Positions 17,538 through 27,496 of a stretch of 64,000 bases of DNA are shown here, one piece after another. Position 1 is the stretch's first letter, and each line of letters starts with the position of its first letter. Position numbers and translations under genes: made by a program. The notes below the pieces were generated by a model. It had not been told where the DNA came from, searched no databases, and saw only the letters and a list, made by a program, of their open reading frames with translations. The DNA comes from Streptantibioticus_C sp963761325 (GTDB lineage Bacteria; Actinomycetota; Actinomycetes; Streptomycetales; Streptomycetaceae): the NCBI GenBank assembly GCA_963761325.1, contig CAVXGZ010000008.1, positions 682,001-746,000 on the forward strand, written 5' to 3'.

Positions 17538-18923
17538 TCAGCGCTTCTTCCAGCTCTCCCAGGCCAGGGCCGGGACGAAGCGGGCCGCGTCGACGGTGCC
17601 GACACCGCTGGCCATGTCGTAGCCCTTCACCGCGGTGTAGCCGGTGACCCCGCCGTAGCTGTTGTTCGTGCCGTCCGCGACGTCCACGATGCCGCTGTAG
17701 TACGGGGACTTCTTCTCCAGCGCGTACAGCGACTGGTGGATGTCGCCCACCCGGTGGCCCGCCACCTGGTCGGCCAGCGCGACGATGCCGGAGAACAGCG
17801 GGCTCGCCTCGCTGGTGCCGCCGTAGACGTCCCAGCCGACGGCCGTCGGGTCGTAGCTGGAGTACACCCACGCGCCGCCGTCCACCGCGGCGGACATCGA
17901 GATGTCCGGGGTGCCGCGCCGGTCGCCGACCACGTTCTTGACGCCGTTCTGGTACGACGGACGGGCGAAGACGTGCGACTGGCCGCCGCCGCCCGCTCCG
18001 TAGTCGTTGTAGACCGAGTCGGGCGCGGTCCGGGCGCCCGCGTCGTTCAGGTGCAGCTGGGTGCCGCCGATCGAGGTGACCAGCGGGTCCGCGGAGGGCC
18101 AGGAGTTGACCCGGTACGGGTAGGTGCCGCTGCCGTCCGTGGTGTCGTCGGTGGCGCCGCCGTCCCCGGAGGAGGCCAGCACCGTGACGTGGTGCGCCTG
18201 GGCGTCCTTGAACGCGTACCGCAGCTTGTTGATGCTGGTGAAGTCGCCCTTGTCGAAGCCCGGGAAGGTGTTCTCGGTGGCCCCGAAGCTCTGGGTGATG
18301 ACGTCGCCGACGTTGTGGTCGATCAGGTACTTCTCGGCCGACATCATCTCCGGCAGGCCGGTGACGCCCTCGGTCTCCGCGACCCCGGTCTCCACCAGGA
18401 GGATGCGGGCGCCCGGAGCGACGGCGTGGGCCATCTCGACGTCGAGCGTGGTCTCGCCGGCCCAGCCGGTCATGTCCGAGTTGGTGGGGTCGAACGGCGG
18501 GACGTCGCCCCACTTGAGCACGTCGACCTTGGTGCTCGCCATGCCGAACTGCTTGCTGTAGGTGTCCAGGTCGTGCTGGATGGTCGGCGAGCCGAAGGAG
18601 TCGACGATGACGATCGTGCGGCCCCGGCCGGTCACGCCCGAGTCGTACAGCTTGTTCAGGTCGTACGCCTTGCGGTACTGCAGCGGGGTGTAGCAGTTGA
18701 TCTGCCAGGTGGCCTCGCACTGCTCCGTGCTGGTGGGGCTGCTGACGTGGCTGACCAGGTGGTGGCCGACGATGTCCGGCACCGCCGCGGTCTGCGGAAC
18801 CTGCACCGCGGGAGCGGCCACAGCGGTTCCGCCGGGAACGGCGGAAATCACCGCAGCGGTGGCCAGGGCGGTCGCCCCGGCCGCTGCGACCACGGCACGG
18901 GGCCGGGGACGAGCTCTTCGCAT
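17538..18923 (-). CDS. Secreted S53 (sedolisin) family peptidase
   Basis: 461 aa. An Arg-rich n-region and hydrophobic segment (1-38) form a signal peptide. The catalytic domain carries E157 and D161 in GETTLDVEMAHAVAPGA, oxyanion D254 in SSGDGG, and nucleophile S371 in GGTSEASP. Sedolisins are serine-carboxyl peptidases most active at low pH. The usual prodomain of about 170 residues is absent; only about 65 residues separate the signal and the catalytic domain. The ATG follows AAGGAG by 6 bases. It neighbours a second S53 gene but has its own promoter and terminator. Confidence 0.9.
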   Translation of the reverse strand: MRRARPRPRAVVAAAGATALATAAVISAVPGGTAVAAPAVQVPQTAAVPDIVGHHLVSHVSSPTSTEQCEATWQINCYTPLQYRKAYDLNKLYDSGVTGRGRTIVIVDSFGSPTIQHDLDTYSKQFGMASTKVDVLKWGDVPPFDPTNSDMTGWAGETTLDVEMAHAVAPGARILLVETGVAETEGVTGLPEMMSAEKYLIDHNVGDVITQSFGATENTFPGFDKGDFTSINKLRYAFKDAQAHHVTVLASSGDGGATDDTTDGSGTYPYRVNSWPSADPLVTSIGGTQLHLNDAGARTAPDSVYNDYGAGGGGQSHVFARPSYQNGVKNVVGDRRGTPDISMSAAVDGGAWVYSSYDPTAVGWDVYGGTSEASPLFSGIVALADQVAGHRVGDIHQSLYALEKKSPYYSGIVDVADGTNNSYGGVTGYTAVKGYDMASGVGTVDAARFVPALAWESWKKR

Positions 18924-18943
18924 GGATTCTCCTTGTTCGGAGT

Positions 18944-18964
18944 GAAGTCGCCCGAAGCGACTTC
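18944..18964 (-). promoter_or_regulatory. Leader hairpin of the first S53 gene
   Basis: GAAGTCGC (18944-18951) and GCGACTTC (18957-18964) are perfect 8-bp arms around CCGAA, ending 21 bases before the start codon. It could be an operator or an mRNA hairpin close to the ribosome binding site. Confidence 0.45.
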
Positions 18965-19013
18965 GTTGATCCCATCGGTCAAGTCATGAGCAGGACAAGA
19001 GTGTTTGGTTTTT

Positions 19014-19071
19014 AGTATCAAATGTTTTACTTGGACGTGATACTTTTTACCGGCGGATGACCATCCGCCGG
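19014..19071 (-). promoter_or_regulatory. AT-rich promoter region with two inverted repeats
   Basis: The 319 bases 18924-19242 between the S53 genes include the most AT-rich patch of this part of the window. AGTATCA (19014-19020) mirrors TGATACT (19038-19044) with 17 bases between, and CCGGCGGAT (19050-19058) pairs with ATCCGCCGG (19063-19071). They probably hold promoter and activator sites of the S53 gene at 18923. Confidence 0.45.
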
Positions 19072-19148
19072 ACGCAATGGCCGCATGTAGCGGGATATAC
19101 CTACCCGCTTGTCAACTCGATTTGACGGTCACTCACCGAAATGCCACG

Positions 19149-19179
19149 CGGTCCCGGCCACGCGTGGTGGCCGGGACCG
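19149..19179 (-). terminator. Terminator of the second S53 protease gene
   Basis: CGGTCCCGGCCAC (19149-19161) and GTGGCCGGGACCG (19167-19179) make a perfect 13-bp stem with a 5-base loop, 63 bases after the stop codon at 19243. Confidence 0.75.
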
Positions 19180-19242
19180 GCGGTGTGGGCGGCTCCCACT
19201 CAGCTTCGTGTGATATGGGTGCCGCCCGTGTCGGAGTGCGCG

Positions 19243-20487
19243 TCAGCCGGTGAAGGCCGCCGTGCCGTTCGGGGTGCCGAGACCGGTCGGGCCGTCGTAG
19301 CCCGGTCCCGCCGTGCACAGGTAGCTGCCGCACGAGCCGTTGGACCCCGAGGTCACGTCGTTGAGGTCCGAGGCGTGCGCGTACGGGAAGGACGCCGGGT
19401 TGCCGCTCGACGACGGGGTGCCGGCCAGCGCGTACACGCCGGCGATGATCGGCGACGAGGCGCTGGTGCCGCCGTACATGCCCCAACCGCCCGACTGGTA
19501 GCTGTCGTAGACCGCGACGCCGGTCGCCGGGTCGGCCACCGCCGCCACGTCGCCGATGGTCCGCCCGGCGCAGCCGGTGTCGGTCTGCCAGGACGGCTTC
19601 GGCTCCACGGTGGAGCAGCCCGAACCCGTCGCTTCGGTACCGCTGGTGTCCCACACGCTCTCCGACCAGCCGCGCGCGCTGGAGTCCTTCGTCAGCGCGG
19701 TGCCGCCGACCGCGATGACGTCCGGCGAGGCGGCCGGGTACCCGGTCGCGTAACCGCTGTCGCCCGACGAGGCGGTGATCGCGACGCCGGGGTGGTCGAA
19801 GTAGGCGCTGTCGGACTGGATGTCGGACGCCTCCTCGGGGCCGCCGTAGCTGTTGGAGACGTAGCCGGCGCCCAGCCGCACCGCCTCGTTGACCGCGGCG
19901 CCGAGGTCGGCGATGCCGGCGGTCTTCGCCTCGACCAGGATGACGTGGGCGTTCGGGGCGATGGCCGAGACCATGTCGAGGTCGAGCGAGATCTCGCCCG
20001 ACCAGCCGGAGTCCGGAGCCGGGTAGGCGGTGCCGCCGCTCTGGTCGACCTTGGTGAAGCAGCCGCTCGCGGAGGTGCAGGCCGGCAGGCCGAACTGCGT
20101 GCGGTAGGCCGCCATGTCCGCCTCGGCGTTCGGATCGTCCTGGGCGTCCACGATCGCGATGGTCCTGCCCGCGCCACCGCCGGCCGGCAGGTTGTAGGCG
20201 CTGATCAGGTCCGAGGGGCCGTAGCCCTTGGGGGCCGTGTCGGGCGACAGCTTCTGGGTGGCGACCACGTCGGTGCGCTCCAGCGCCTCACAGGCCATCA
20301 CGCCCGGCCTGGTGGACGGCGAGCACAGCCGCCTGACGTGCGGTTCGGTCGTGGCGGGCGCGGCGGAGCCGGCCGGGGCGAAGGCGGCGCAGGTGGCGGC
20401 CACCAGGCCGGCCGAGACCACGGCCACCGCGGTCCGCACGCCGCCGTGGGTCCGCCGCGGCGGCGCGCCGAGGGTTGGACGGTGCAA
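19243..20487 (-). CDS. Secreted S53 (sedolisin) family peptidase
   Basis: 414 aa if translation begins at the TTG at 20487, which lies 7 bases after a strong GGGAGGG. No ATG or GTG nearby has a comparable site. This start gives an Arg-rich n-region and hydrophobic signal (17-43). The catalytic residues are E165 and D169 in GWSGEISLDLDM, D243 in SSGDSG and S342 in GGTSASSP. As in its neighbour, only a short segment precedes the catalytic domain and the classic prodomain is missing. The sequence is quite diverged from the neighbour, so this is not a recent duplication. Confidence 0.88.
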   Translation of the reverse strand: MHRPTLGAPPRRTHGGVRTAVAVVSAGLVAATCAAFAPAGSAAPATTEPHVRRLCSPSTRPGVMACEALERTDVVATQKLSPDTAPKGYGPSDLISAYNLPAGGGAGRTIAIVDAQDDPNAEADMAAYRTQFGLPACTSASGCFTKVDQSGGTAYPAPDSGWSGEISLDLDMVSAIAPNAHVILVEAKTAGIADLGAAVNEAVRLGAGYVSNSYGGPEEASDIQSDSAYFDHPGVAITASSGDSGYATGYPAASPDVIAVGGTALTKDSSARGWSESVWDTSGTEATGSGCSTVEPKPSWQTDTGCAGRTIGDVAAVADPATGVAVYDSYQSGGWGMYGGTSASSPIIAGVYALAGTPSSSGNPASFPYAHASDLNDVTSGSNGSCGSYLCTAGPGYDGPTGLGTPNGTAAFTG

Positions 20488-21005
20488 GGAACAGCCCTCC
20501 CTGGAGGGGTGGGGACGGCGCGGCCCGGCGCCCGCGAGGGGCCCCGGGTCCGGCGCAGTCCCGGGTCGGCCACTCGGCGGCGTGCGACGTCCTGTGGTGA
20601 TGTGGGGGCAGGACGCAGTGGGGGGCACACGAGTGGCGACGCGGACATGACGCCGTGCGGTCGCACTGCCATGAAGACATGCGCATGACACGCAGAAATG
20701 TCCACTGCCACCCCGCCGAGTGGTGTCTGACCATCTGGAAGCTAGCGGACTCCTCCACCCCGCGACAAGAGACAGGCCGCAGGCGCGGCCGACGGGTTTC
20801 CGCTTGTTACCCGCCCGTAACATCAATGCCGGAAGAACGCCGCGCGACACGCCGTTTCTCACCCGATCGGGTAAGGCCGCCGTCCTGGTAACCGGCCGCC
20901 GCCACCGCTTCCGACCTGCGAATTCCGCCCGACACCCGGCGCGGATGACCGGTTTGGCGGTCGGTCAGCCGGCCGCGCCACAAGTGACGGGACGGCGGAC
21001 CCGGC
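20488..21005. promoter_or_regulatory. 518-base divergent intergenic region with palindromes
   Basis: No gene is supported here. It separates the second S53 gene from the acyltransferase gene. Notable sites are CATGCGCATG (20678-20687) and TGTTACCCGCCCGTAACA (20805-20822), the latter with perfect 6-bp arms. The second resembles the TetR-type palindrome at 33023-33039 but with a longer spacer. Promoters for both divergent genes must lie here. Confidence 0.4.
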
Positions 21006-22931
21006 ATGAAGAGTGGGCGGATGAGCACCGAGACGACCGAGAAGGTCCCGCCGGTCCCGCAACCCGCCGGGCCGCGCTCGCGCGGTCTGGACGGCCTGCG
21101 GGCCCTGGCCGTGGCGGCGGTGGTCACCTACCACGTCCACCCGGCCTGGATACCGGGCGGCTTCCTCGGCGTGGACCTCTTCTTCGTCATCAGCGGATAC
21201 CTCATCACCAGCCTGCTGGCGGCCGAGCGGCGGCGCACCGGCCGGCTGCGGCTCGCCTCCTTCTGGGCACGCCGCGCCCGCCGCCTGCTGCCCGCGATGT
21301 GGGCGGTCCTCGTGGTGGCCGCCTGCGCCGCGACCCTGCTGGGCGGCGACACCTACGCGGGACTGCGCGGCAACGTGACCGCCGCGCTGACCTACAGCAG
21401 CAACTGGTGGCAGATCAGCCGGCACGACGCGTACTTCGCCGGGGTGGGCGGCAAGCCGGTGCTGCAGCACCTGTGGTCGCTCGCGGTCGAGGAGCAGTTC
21501 TACGTGCTGTGGCCGCTGCTGCTCGCGCTGACCACGGCCGTGCTGCGCCGGCGGCGCCACCAGGCCGCGTTCGCACTGGCGCTGTCGGCCGGGTGCTTCG
21601 CGGCGATGGCCCTGCTCTACTCGCCGGACACCGACACCTCCCGGGTCTACTACGGCACCGACACGCACGGCGGCTCACTGCTGCTGGGAGCGGCCGCCGC
21701 ACTGCTGCTGCCGGTGGAACGGGCCGCGGCGCTCCGCGGACCCGGCCGCGCCCGGGCGATGGACCTGCTGGGCGCCGGCGGACTGCTGGTGCTCGGCGTG
21801 GCCGCCGCGGCGCTGGACGGCACGGGGGCCGCGGTCTACCGGGGCGGGCTGGCGGCGGCCTGCCTGGGCGCGGTCGCGGTGACGCTGGCGGCCTGCGCGC
21901 CGGGGCGGTTCGCCCGCGCGCTGTCCTTCGGACCGCTGGTGTGGCTGGGCCGCCGCTCCTACGGGGTCTACCTGTGGCACTGGCCGGTGATCGCGGTACT
22001 GGGCGACGCGGCGCCGGGCTTCGCCGAGTCGCCGGCGGGCCGCTGCGTGATGCTCGGGCTCTCCCTCGGGATCGCCGCGCTGTCGTACCGGGTGCTGGAG
22101 GAGCCGCTGATCCGGCTGGGGGCGCGCGGCTACCTGGCCCGCGCCGCCCGGTGGTTCACCGCCCGCGCCGAGGCCGCGCCGAAGCAGGCGATCACGCTCG
22201 CGGCGGGCGCGGCCGGCGTCCTGACCGTGGCGTGCGTCGGCGTGACGCACGCGCCGGCGGCCACCGGACTGCAGGGGCAGATCGCGGCGGGCGAGCGGCT
22301 GGCCGGCGCGGCTGACGCGGGCGGCGCGACATCGGCCGGGTCCCCGGGGCACTCCGGCGGACGGCACGGCGGGCGTACCGGCGGGCGGCCCGCGCGGACC
22401 GGCGGGGCGGCGGGCGTACCGGCAGCGGGCGCGGTGGACGGGACGACGGACGGGAGCAGGATGACCGCGGTCGGCGACTCGGTGATGCTGGCCTCGGCGG
22501 ACGCGCTTCGGCAGGACTTCCCCGGGATCGAGGTGGCGGCGAAGGTCGGCCGCCAGATGGACGCGGCGCCCGACGTGCTGCGGGAGTTGGCCGCGCGGGG
22601 GCGGCTGCGCCGGGTCGTGGTGATCGGGCTCGGCACCAACGGCGAGTTCACCGACGCCGTGATCGACGACGTGCTGCGGGTGGCCGGGCCGTCCCGCACG
22701 GTGGCGTTCGTCAACGTCCACGTGCCCAAGTCCTGGCAGGCGACGGTGAATTCGGCGCTGGCCCGGGCCGTCCACCAGCATCCCGGGACCGTGCTGGTCG
22801 ACTGGGACGGCGCCATCTCCCGCACACCGGACCGGTTGTGGACCGACCACACCCACCCGAAGCCGTCGGGCACCGGGATCTACGCCGACACCATCCGCGA
22901 CGCGCTCGGCGCCGCGCCGCCCGCGCGGTGA
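21006..22931 (+). CDS. OafA-type acyltransferase fused to an SGNH domain
   Basis: 641 aa. An acyltransferase_3 membrane domain with about 10-11 helices spans residues 20-400; it begins GLDGLRALAVAAVVTYHV with the catalytic His and includes FFVISGYLIT and LWSLAVEEQFYVLWP. A Gly/Ala-rich linker leads to an extracellular SGNH domain with AVGDSVMLAS, GTNG and the terminal DHTHP Asp-His pair. Such fusions O-acetylate peptidoglycan or other surface glycans. ATGs at 21006 and 21021 are both possible starts. Confidence 0.88.
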   Translation: MKSGRMSTETTEKVPPVPQPAGPRSRGLDGLRALAVAAVVTYHVHPAWIPGGFLGVDLFFVISGYLITSLLAAERRRTGRLRLASFWARRARRLLPAMWAVLVVAACAATLLGGDTYAGLRGNVTAALTYSSNWWQISRHDAYFAGVGGKPVLQHLWSLAVEEQFYVLWPLLLALTTAVLRRRRHQAAFALALSAGCFAAMALLYSPDTDTSRVYYGTDTHGGSLLLGAAAALLLPVERAAALRGPGRARAMDLLGAGGLLVLGVAAAALDGTGAAVYRGGLAAACLGAVAVTLAACAPGRFARALSFGPLVWLGRRSYGVYLWHWPVIAVLGDAAPGFAESPAGRCVMLGLSLGIAALSYRVLEEPLIRLGARGYLARAARWFTARAEAAPKQAITLAAGAAGVLTVACVGVTHAPAATGLQGQIAAGERLAGAADAGGATSAGSPGHSGGRHGGRTGGRPARTGGAAGVPAAGAVDGTTDGSRMTAVGDSVMLASADALRQDFPGIEVAAKVGRQMDAAPDVLRELAARGRLRRVVVIGLGTNGEFTDAVIDDVLRVAGPSRTVAFVNVHVPKSWQATVNSALARAVHQHPGTVLVDWDGAISRTPDRLWTDHTHPKPSGTGIYADTIRDALGAAPPAR

Positions 22932-22968
22932 GGGCGGTGCGCCGCATCAGGCGTACCGGGCGTACCGG

Positions 22969-23952
22969 TCACAGCCATCCGGCCCGGGACGCCTGGATCC
23001 CGGCCTGGAAACGGGTCCTGGCGCCGAGGGCGTCCATCAGCTCGCGCACCCAGCGCTGCACCGTGCGCGGCGACACCCCGAGTTGGCGCGCGATGCTGTC
23101 GTCGGTGAACCCGGCGGACAACAGCGTCAGCAACTCCGTCCTGCGGTCCGGGGTCGGGCCGCCCTCCTCCGCGCTCGGCACCCGCACCGCGCGGTGCCAG
23201 TACGCCTCGAACATCCCGGTGAGCGCGTCGAGCAGGCTGGAGGCGCGCACCAGCACCGCGCCGTGCAGTTCGGCGCCGGAGGCGATCGGCAGCATCGCCC
23301 AGCGGTCGTCGACGATGGCCAGTTTGCAGGGCAGTTCGGGCAGCATCCGGGCCTCCTCGCCGGCGGCCACCACGCAGCGGATCTCGGCGAGCCGGCCCGG
23401 GGCGCTGACCGATCCCGCCTCGTAGACCGCGCGCACCCGCACGCCGCGGTCCAGCAGCGAGCGTTCCAACTCGGTGTCGGTGCGCGAGATGTGCGGCGGC
23501 TTGTCGAACATCAGCAGGTGCTGTCGGGCGCCGTCCTGCATCTGCCGCCACCGCTCGGCGATCGCGGCCTGCCCGGTGACCACCTCCACCAGGTCGTCGG
23601 CGTGCGGCCGTTGGGCGCTGCGGTAGGCCCGCATCAGCTCGCCGACCCGGCCGCGGGTGCGCAGCAACTCCTCCTCGCGGCGCAGCAAGAGTGCTTCGAG
23701 CGCCACATCGGGGGCCGCCGCCGACCAGCGGGCCGGGGCCGCGTCCAGCCGGTTGACCAGCCCGTACGCGGTGAGCGCGGCGAGCAGCCGTTCGGCGTGC
23801 GCGGTGGTGGTGCCCAGGTCCGCGGCGAGTTCGGCCACGGTAAGGTTCGCACTGGACAGGATCCGCAGATAGGCCCGTTGTTCGGCCTCCGGTATACCCA
23901 GCCCCTCGAGCAGGCCGGCCTGGGTCGCGCGGGCACCTCCTGGTAGCACCAT
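22969..23952 (-). CDS. TrmB/LuxR-type transcriptional regulator
   Basis: 327 aa. The N-terminal TrmB-like winged helix (about 15-75) shows LTVAELAADLGTTTAHAERLL. A middle sensor region with HLLMFDKPPHI resembles phospholipase-D-like sensor domains of this family. The C-terminal LuxR helix-turn-helix has TPDRRTELLTLLSAGFTDD and VSPRTVQRWVRELM. The ATG at 23952 with AAGGGCGG upstream is preferred over one 36 bases further out. It is divergent from the G1 protease gene, which it may control. Confidence 0.75.
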   Translation of the reverse strand: MVLPGGARATQAGLLEGLGIPEAEQRAYLRILSSANLTVAELAADLGTTTAHAERLLAALTAYGLVNRLDAAPARWSAAAPDVALEALLLRREEELLRTRGRVGELMRAYRSAQRPHADDLVEVVTGQAAIAERWRQMQDGARQHLLMFDKPPHISRTDTELERSLLDRGVRVRAVYEAGSVSAPGRLAEIRCVVAAGEEARMLPELPCKLAIVDDRWAMLPIASGAELHGAVLVRASSLLDALTGMFEAYWHRAVRVPSAEEGGPTPDRRTELLTLLSAGFTDDSIARQLGVSPRTVQRWVRELMDALGARTRFQAGIQASRAGWL

Positions 23953-24121
23953 GACCGCCCTTCGGCCGCACCCCGTCGTTCCCCCCATGATGTCATGTTC
24001 TCGCCATGGCGGATTCCGGATCGCCCGGCCCTCTTGAGCCCAGGTCAGCGCCGCGACCACGATGAACCCGGCTCGATCGGCCCCTCACCCTTCACTCCTC
24101 CCCCCACAGGAGATACGGCAC

Positions 24122-24871
24122 ATGGGTATGAATTCAGGCGCCAGAGGCAAGTTCACCAAGGCCGCCGCGGCGGGTCTGCTCCTCGCTGCCGCCCTCGTCC
24201 CGGCGACCGCCGGCACGTCGGCCGCGGCGGCCTTCGGTCCGCAGCACACCAACCGCTACGAGGACAGCAACTGGGGCGGCTACGCCGCCACCGGCACCTT
24301 CACCAGCGTCAGCGGCTCGTGGACCGAGCCGGCGGCCACCTGCAACACCACCAACGACCTGTACGCACCGTGGGTCGGCATCGACGGCTTCAACTCCCAG
24401 ACGGTCGAGCAGACCGGTGTGCAGACCGACTGCTCCAGCGGCTCCCCGGTGGACTCCGGCTGGTACGAGATGTACCCGGCCGCCCCGGTGTACTTCAGCA
24501 ACCCGGTCTCGGCCGGCGACAGCATCACCGCCTCGGTGGTCAACACCGGCGGCAGCAGCTACACCCTGAAGCTGACCGACAACACCAAGGGCTGGACCCA
24601 GACGGTCAACAAGAGCCTGAGCGCGAGCGACGCCAGCGCGGAGGCGGTCATCGAGTCGCCGACCTCCAGCTACCCCTCGTTCAACCAGCTCAACTTCAGC
24701 GGCGTCGACTTCAACGGCCAGCCGCTGTCGGACTACAGCCTGACCGACCTCGAGAGCGGCGGCTACGGCCCGACCGGGCTGTCCGGCAGCTCCTTCTCGA
24801 TGGTTCCGGGCTTCGGCTCGGCGCACGGCGCCACGCACAGCAGCGCGCGTCCCGGCACGATCCGCTACTGA
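24122..24871 (+). CDS. Secreted G1 (eqolisin) family glutamic peptidase
   Basis: 249 aa: signal peptide 1-37, then a beta-sandwich domain starting SNWGGYAATG. The catalytic Gln is Q97 in VEQTGVQTDC and the catalytic Glu is E174 or E178 in ASAEAVIESPTS; WYEMYP is a family landmark. G1 peptidases use a Gln/Glu dyad and work at strongly acid pH. The ATG at 24122 follows AGGAGA. Together with the two S53 genes it indicates extracellular protein digestion in acid surroundings. Ends at a bidirectional terminator. Confidence 0.88.
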   Translation: MGMNSGARGKFTKAAAAGLLLAAALVPATAGTSAAAAFGPQHTNRYEDSNWGGYAATGTFTSVSGSWTEPAATCNTTNDLYAPWVGIDGFNSQTVEQTGVQTDCSSGSPVDSGWYEMYPAAPVYFSNPVSAGDSITASVVNTGGSSYTLKLTDNTKGWTQTVNKSLSASDASAEAVIESPTSSYPSFNQLNFSGVDFNGQPLSDYSLTDLESGGYGPTGLSGSSFSMVPGFGSAHGATHSSARPGTIRY

Positions 24872-24898
24872 CCTGAGCGCAGTAGGGGCTGATCACCC

Positions 24899-24935
24899 GG
24901 CGGCCCGGTCCATCCGTGCGATGGACCGGGCCGCC
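24899..24935. terminator. Bidirectional terminator
   Basis: GGCGGCCCGGTCCAT (24899-24913) pairs perfectly with ATGGACCGGGCCGCC (24921-24935), a 15-bp stem with a 7-base loop, between the convergent G1 peptidase and membrane-protein genes. Confidence 0.85.
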
Positions 24936-24957
24936 GCGCACGTCCCGAACTCCGGTG

Positions 24958-25833
24958 TCACTTGAGGATGTTGACGGCCCGCGCGACCACCAGGGCGACC
25001 GTGACCAGCGAGACCAGGGACTGACCCGTCATCAGCATCTTGGCCCAGCGCGACATCGGCAGCACGTCGGTCGGGCTGAACGCGGTGGCGTTGGTGAAGG
25101 CCAGGTACAGGTAGTCGAGGAACCCCGGCTCCCAGTGCGGCGGGGCCATGTCGGGCAACTGCATCTGTGGGAAGAGGAAGTCGGGATACGGATGCGTCCC
25201 GGCCGCGCGGCACGCCGGTCCGCCGCGGTCCCACTCCCAGTACCACAGCGCGAAGACGATGATGTTGGTGATCCAGATGCCGCCGCCGGTCATCAACAGC
25301 GCCCCGGCGTCCGCACCTTCGCTGCCGTGCACCAGGCCGCCGACCAACTCCGCCGCCGAGAAGGCGTTCGCCACGCTGATCACCGCGACCAGAAGCAGGC
25401 TCATCAGCCGCAGCCGGCGCGAACCGGCCTCCATCCGCACCGGGTTGGCGGCGATCGTGCCGATGAGCAGCGCGCCCGCCAGCACCGGCAGCACCCAGTG
25501 CGGCCGGAACGACAACCGGTCGGGCAGCAGGCACTGGACCACCAGCGCCGCCATGATCGACGCGGTGACCGCCCAGCGCTGCTCGCCGCGGGTCTCCCGC
25601 CGCCACGCCGGCTCGGCCGTCCCGCCGGGCCCCGGCGCGACGGGCGGCCCGGACGACGGAGCGCCGCCGGAGGCGCCGGCTGCGATCATCCGCTCCAACC
25701 GGTCCAACCTGACGCGCAGTTGGCCGCTCAGCTGCCGCACCGACTCGGCTTCCCCGTCCGCCGCACCGCCGTGCGCGGCGGCCGGGCCCCCGTTCAGACC
25801 GGCGACCGGTCCCGTATCACCCATGACGCCCAT
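24958..25833 (-). CDS. Multipass membrane protein, possibly channel-like
   Basis: 291 aa. A cytoplasmic N-terminus with a predicted helix (about 30-50) leads to five or six hydrophobic segments from residue 88 on. The segment FLDYLYLAFTNATAFSPTDV resembles the pore-helix region of two-pore-helix channels and DUF1345-type proteins, just before the last helix. No function is established. ATGs at 25833 and 25824 are both possible; neither has a clear ribosome binding site. Same strand as fumarylacetoacetase, 52 bases downstream. Confidence 0.65.
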   Translation of the reverse strand: MGVMGDTGPVAGLNGGPAAAHGGAADGEAESVRQLSGQLRVRLDRLERMIAAGASGGAPSSGPPVAPGPGGTAEPAWRRETRGEQRWAVTASIMAALVVQCLLPDRLSFRPHWVLPVLAGALLIGTIAANPVRMEAGSRRLRLMSLLLVAVISVANAFSAAELVGGLVHGSEGADAGALLMTGGGIWITNIIVFALWYWEWDRGGPACRAAGTHPYPDFLFPQMQLPDMAPPHWEPGFLDYLYLAFTNATAFSPTDVLPMSRWAKMLMTGQSLVSLVTVALVVARAVNILK

Positions 25834-25885
25834 TGTGCGCGCGGGGTCCGCCGGACCACGAGTGCGGTCCGGCGGACCCCCGCGG

Positions 25886-27106
<1,221 letters not shown>

Positions 27107-27165
27107 GGGTGTGCCTCGCCTTCGGGTCGCGGGTGAGCGGCCCTCAGGCTACTGGCAGACGGCCG

Positions 27166-27339
27166 TCACCAGCGGCGCAGGGCCATCACCCGGCGCCGCA
27201 CGTCGGTCCGCTGCGCGGCGGGCGGACCGGGAACCTCGGCGGCGGACCCGGCCGGCCGCGCGGTGGTCTCCTCGTCCGTGGCGTCGACGTCGGCGTCGAC
27301 CTCCTGCGTGACGTCCATGGCCCTCGTGTCCTTCGTCAT
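27166..27339 (-). CDS. Possible small acidic-to-basic protein
   Basis: 57 codons beginning MTKDTRAMDVTQEVDADVDA and ending RRRVMALRRW. The N-terminal half is very acidic and the C-terminal ten residues basic. Third codon positions are almost all G or C, which supports coding. A second ATG at 27318 has GAGGG close by. It precedes fahA by 59 bases on the same strand. No family is recognised. Confidence 0.4.
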   Translation of the reverse strand: MTKDTRAMDVTQEVDADVDATDEETTARPAGSAAEVPGPPAAQRTDVRRRVMALRRW

Positions 27340-27496
27340 CGGTGCGCGAGCCGCCCGCGGCCGGCCGCACCATCCCGGTGGGAAGGGCGCCGAGGCGGTT
27401 CCCGGACCATAGCGTCCCGGAGACCGCCACAGCCGCGGAACGCGTCCCGATGCGCCCGAACGAACGTCTGCCCGCCGGTTCCCGTCGCATTCCTCC

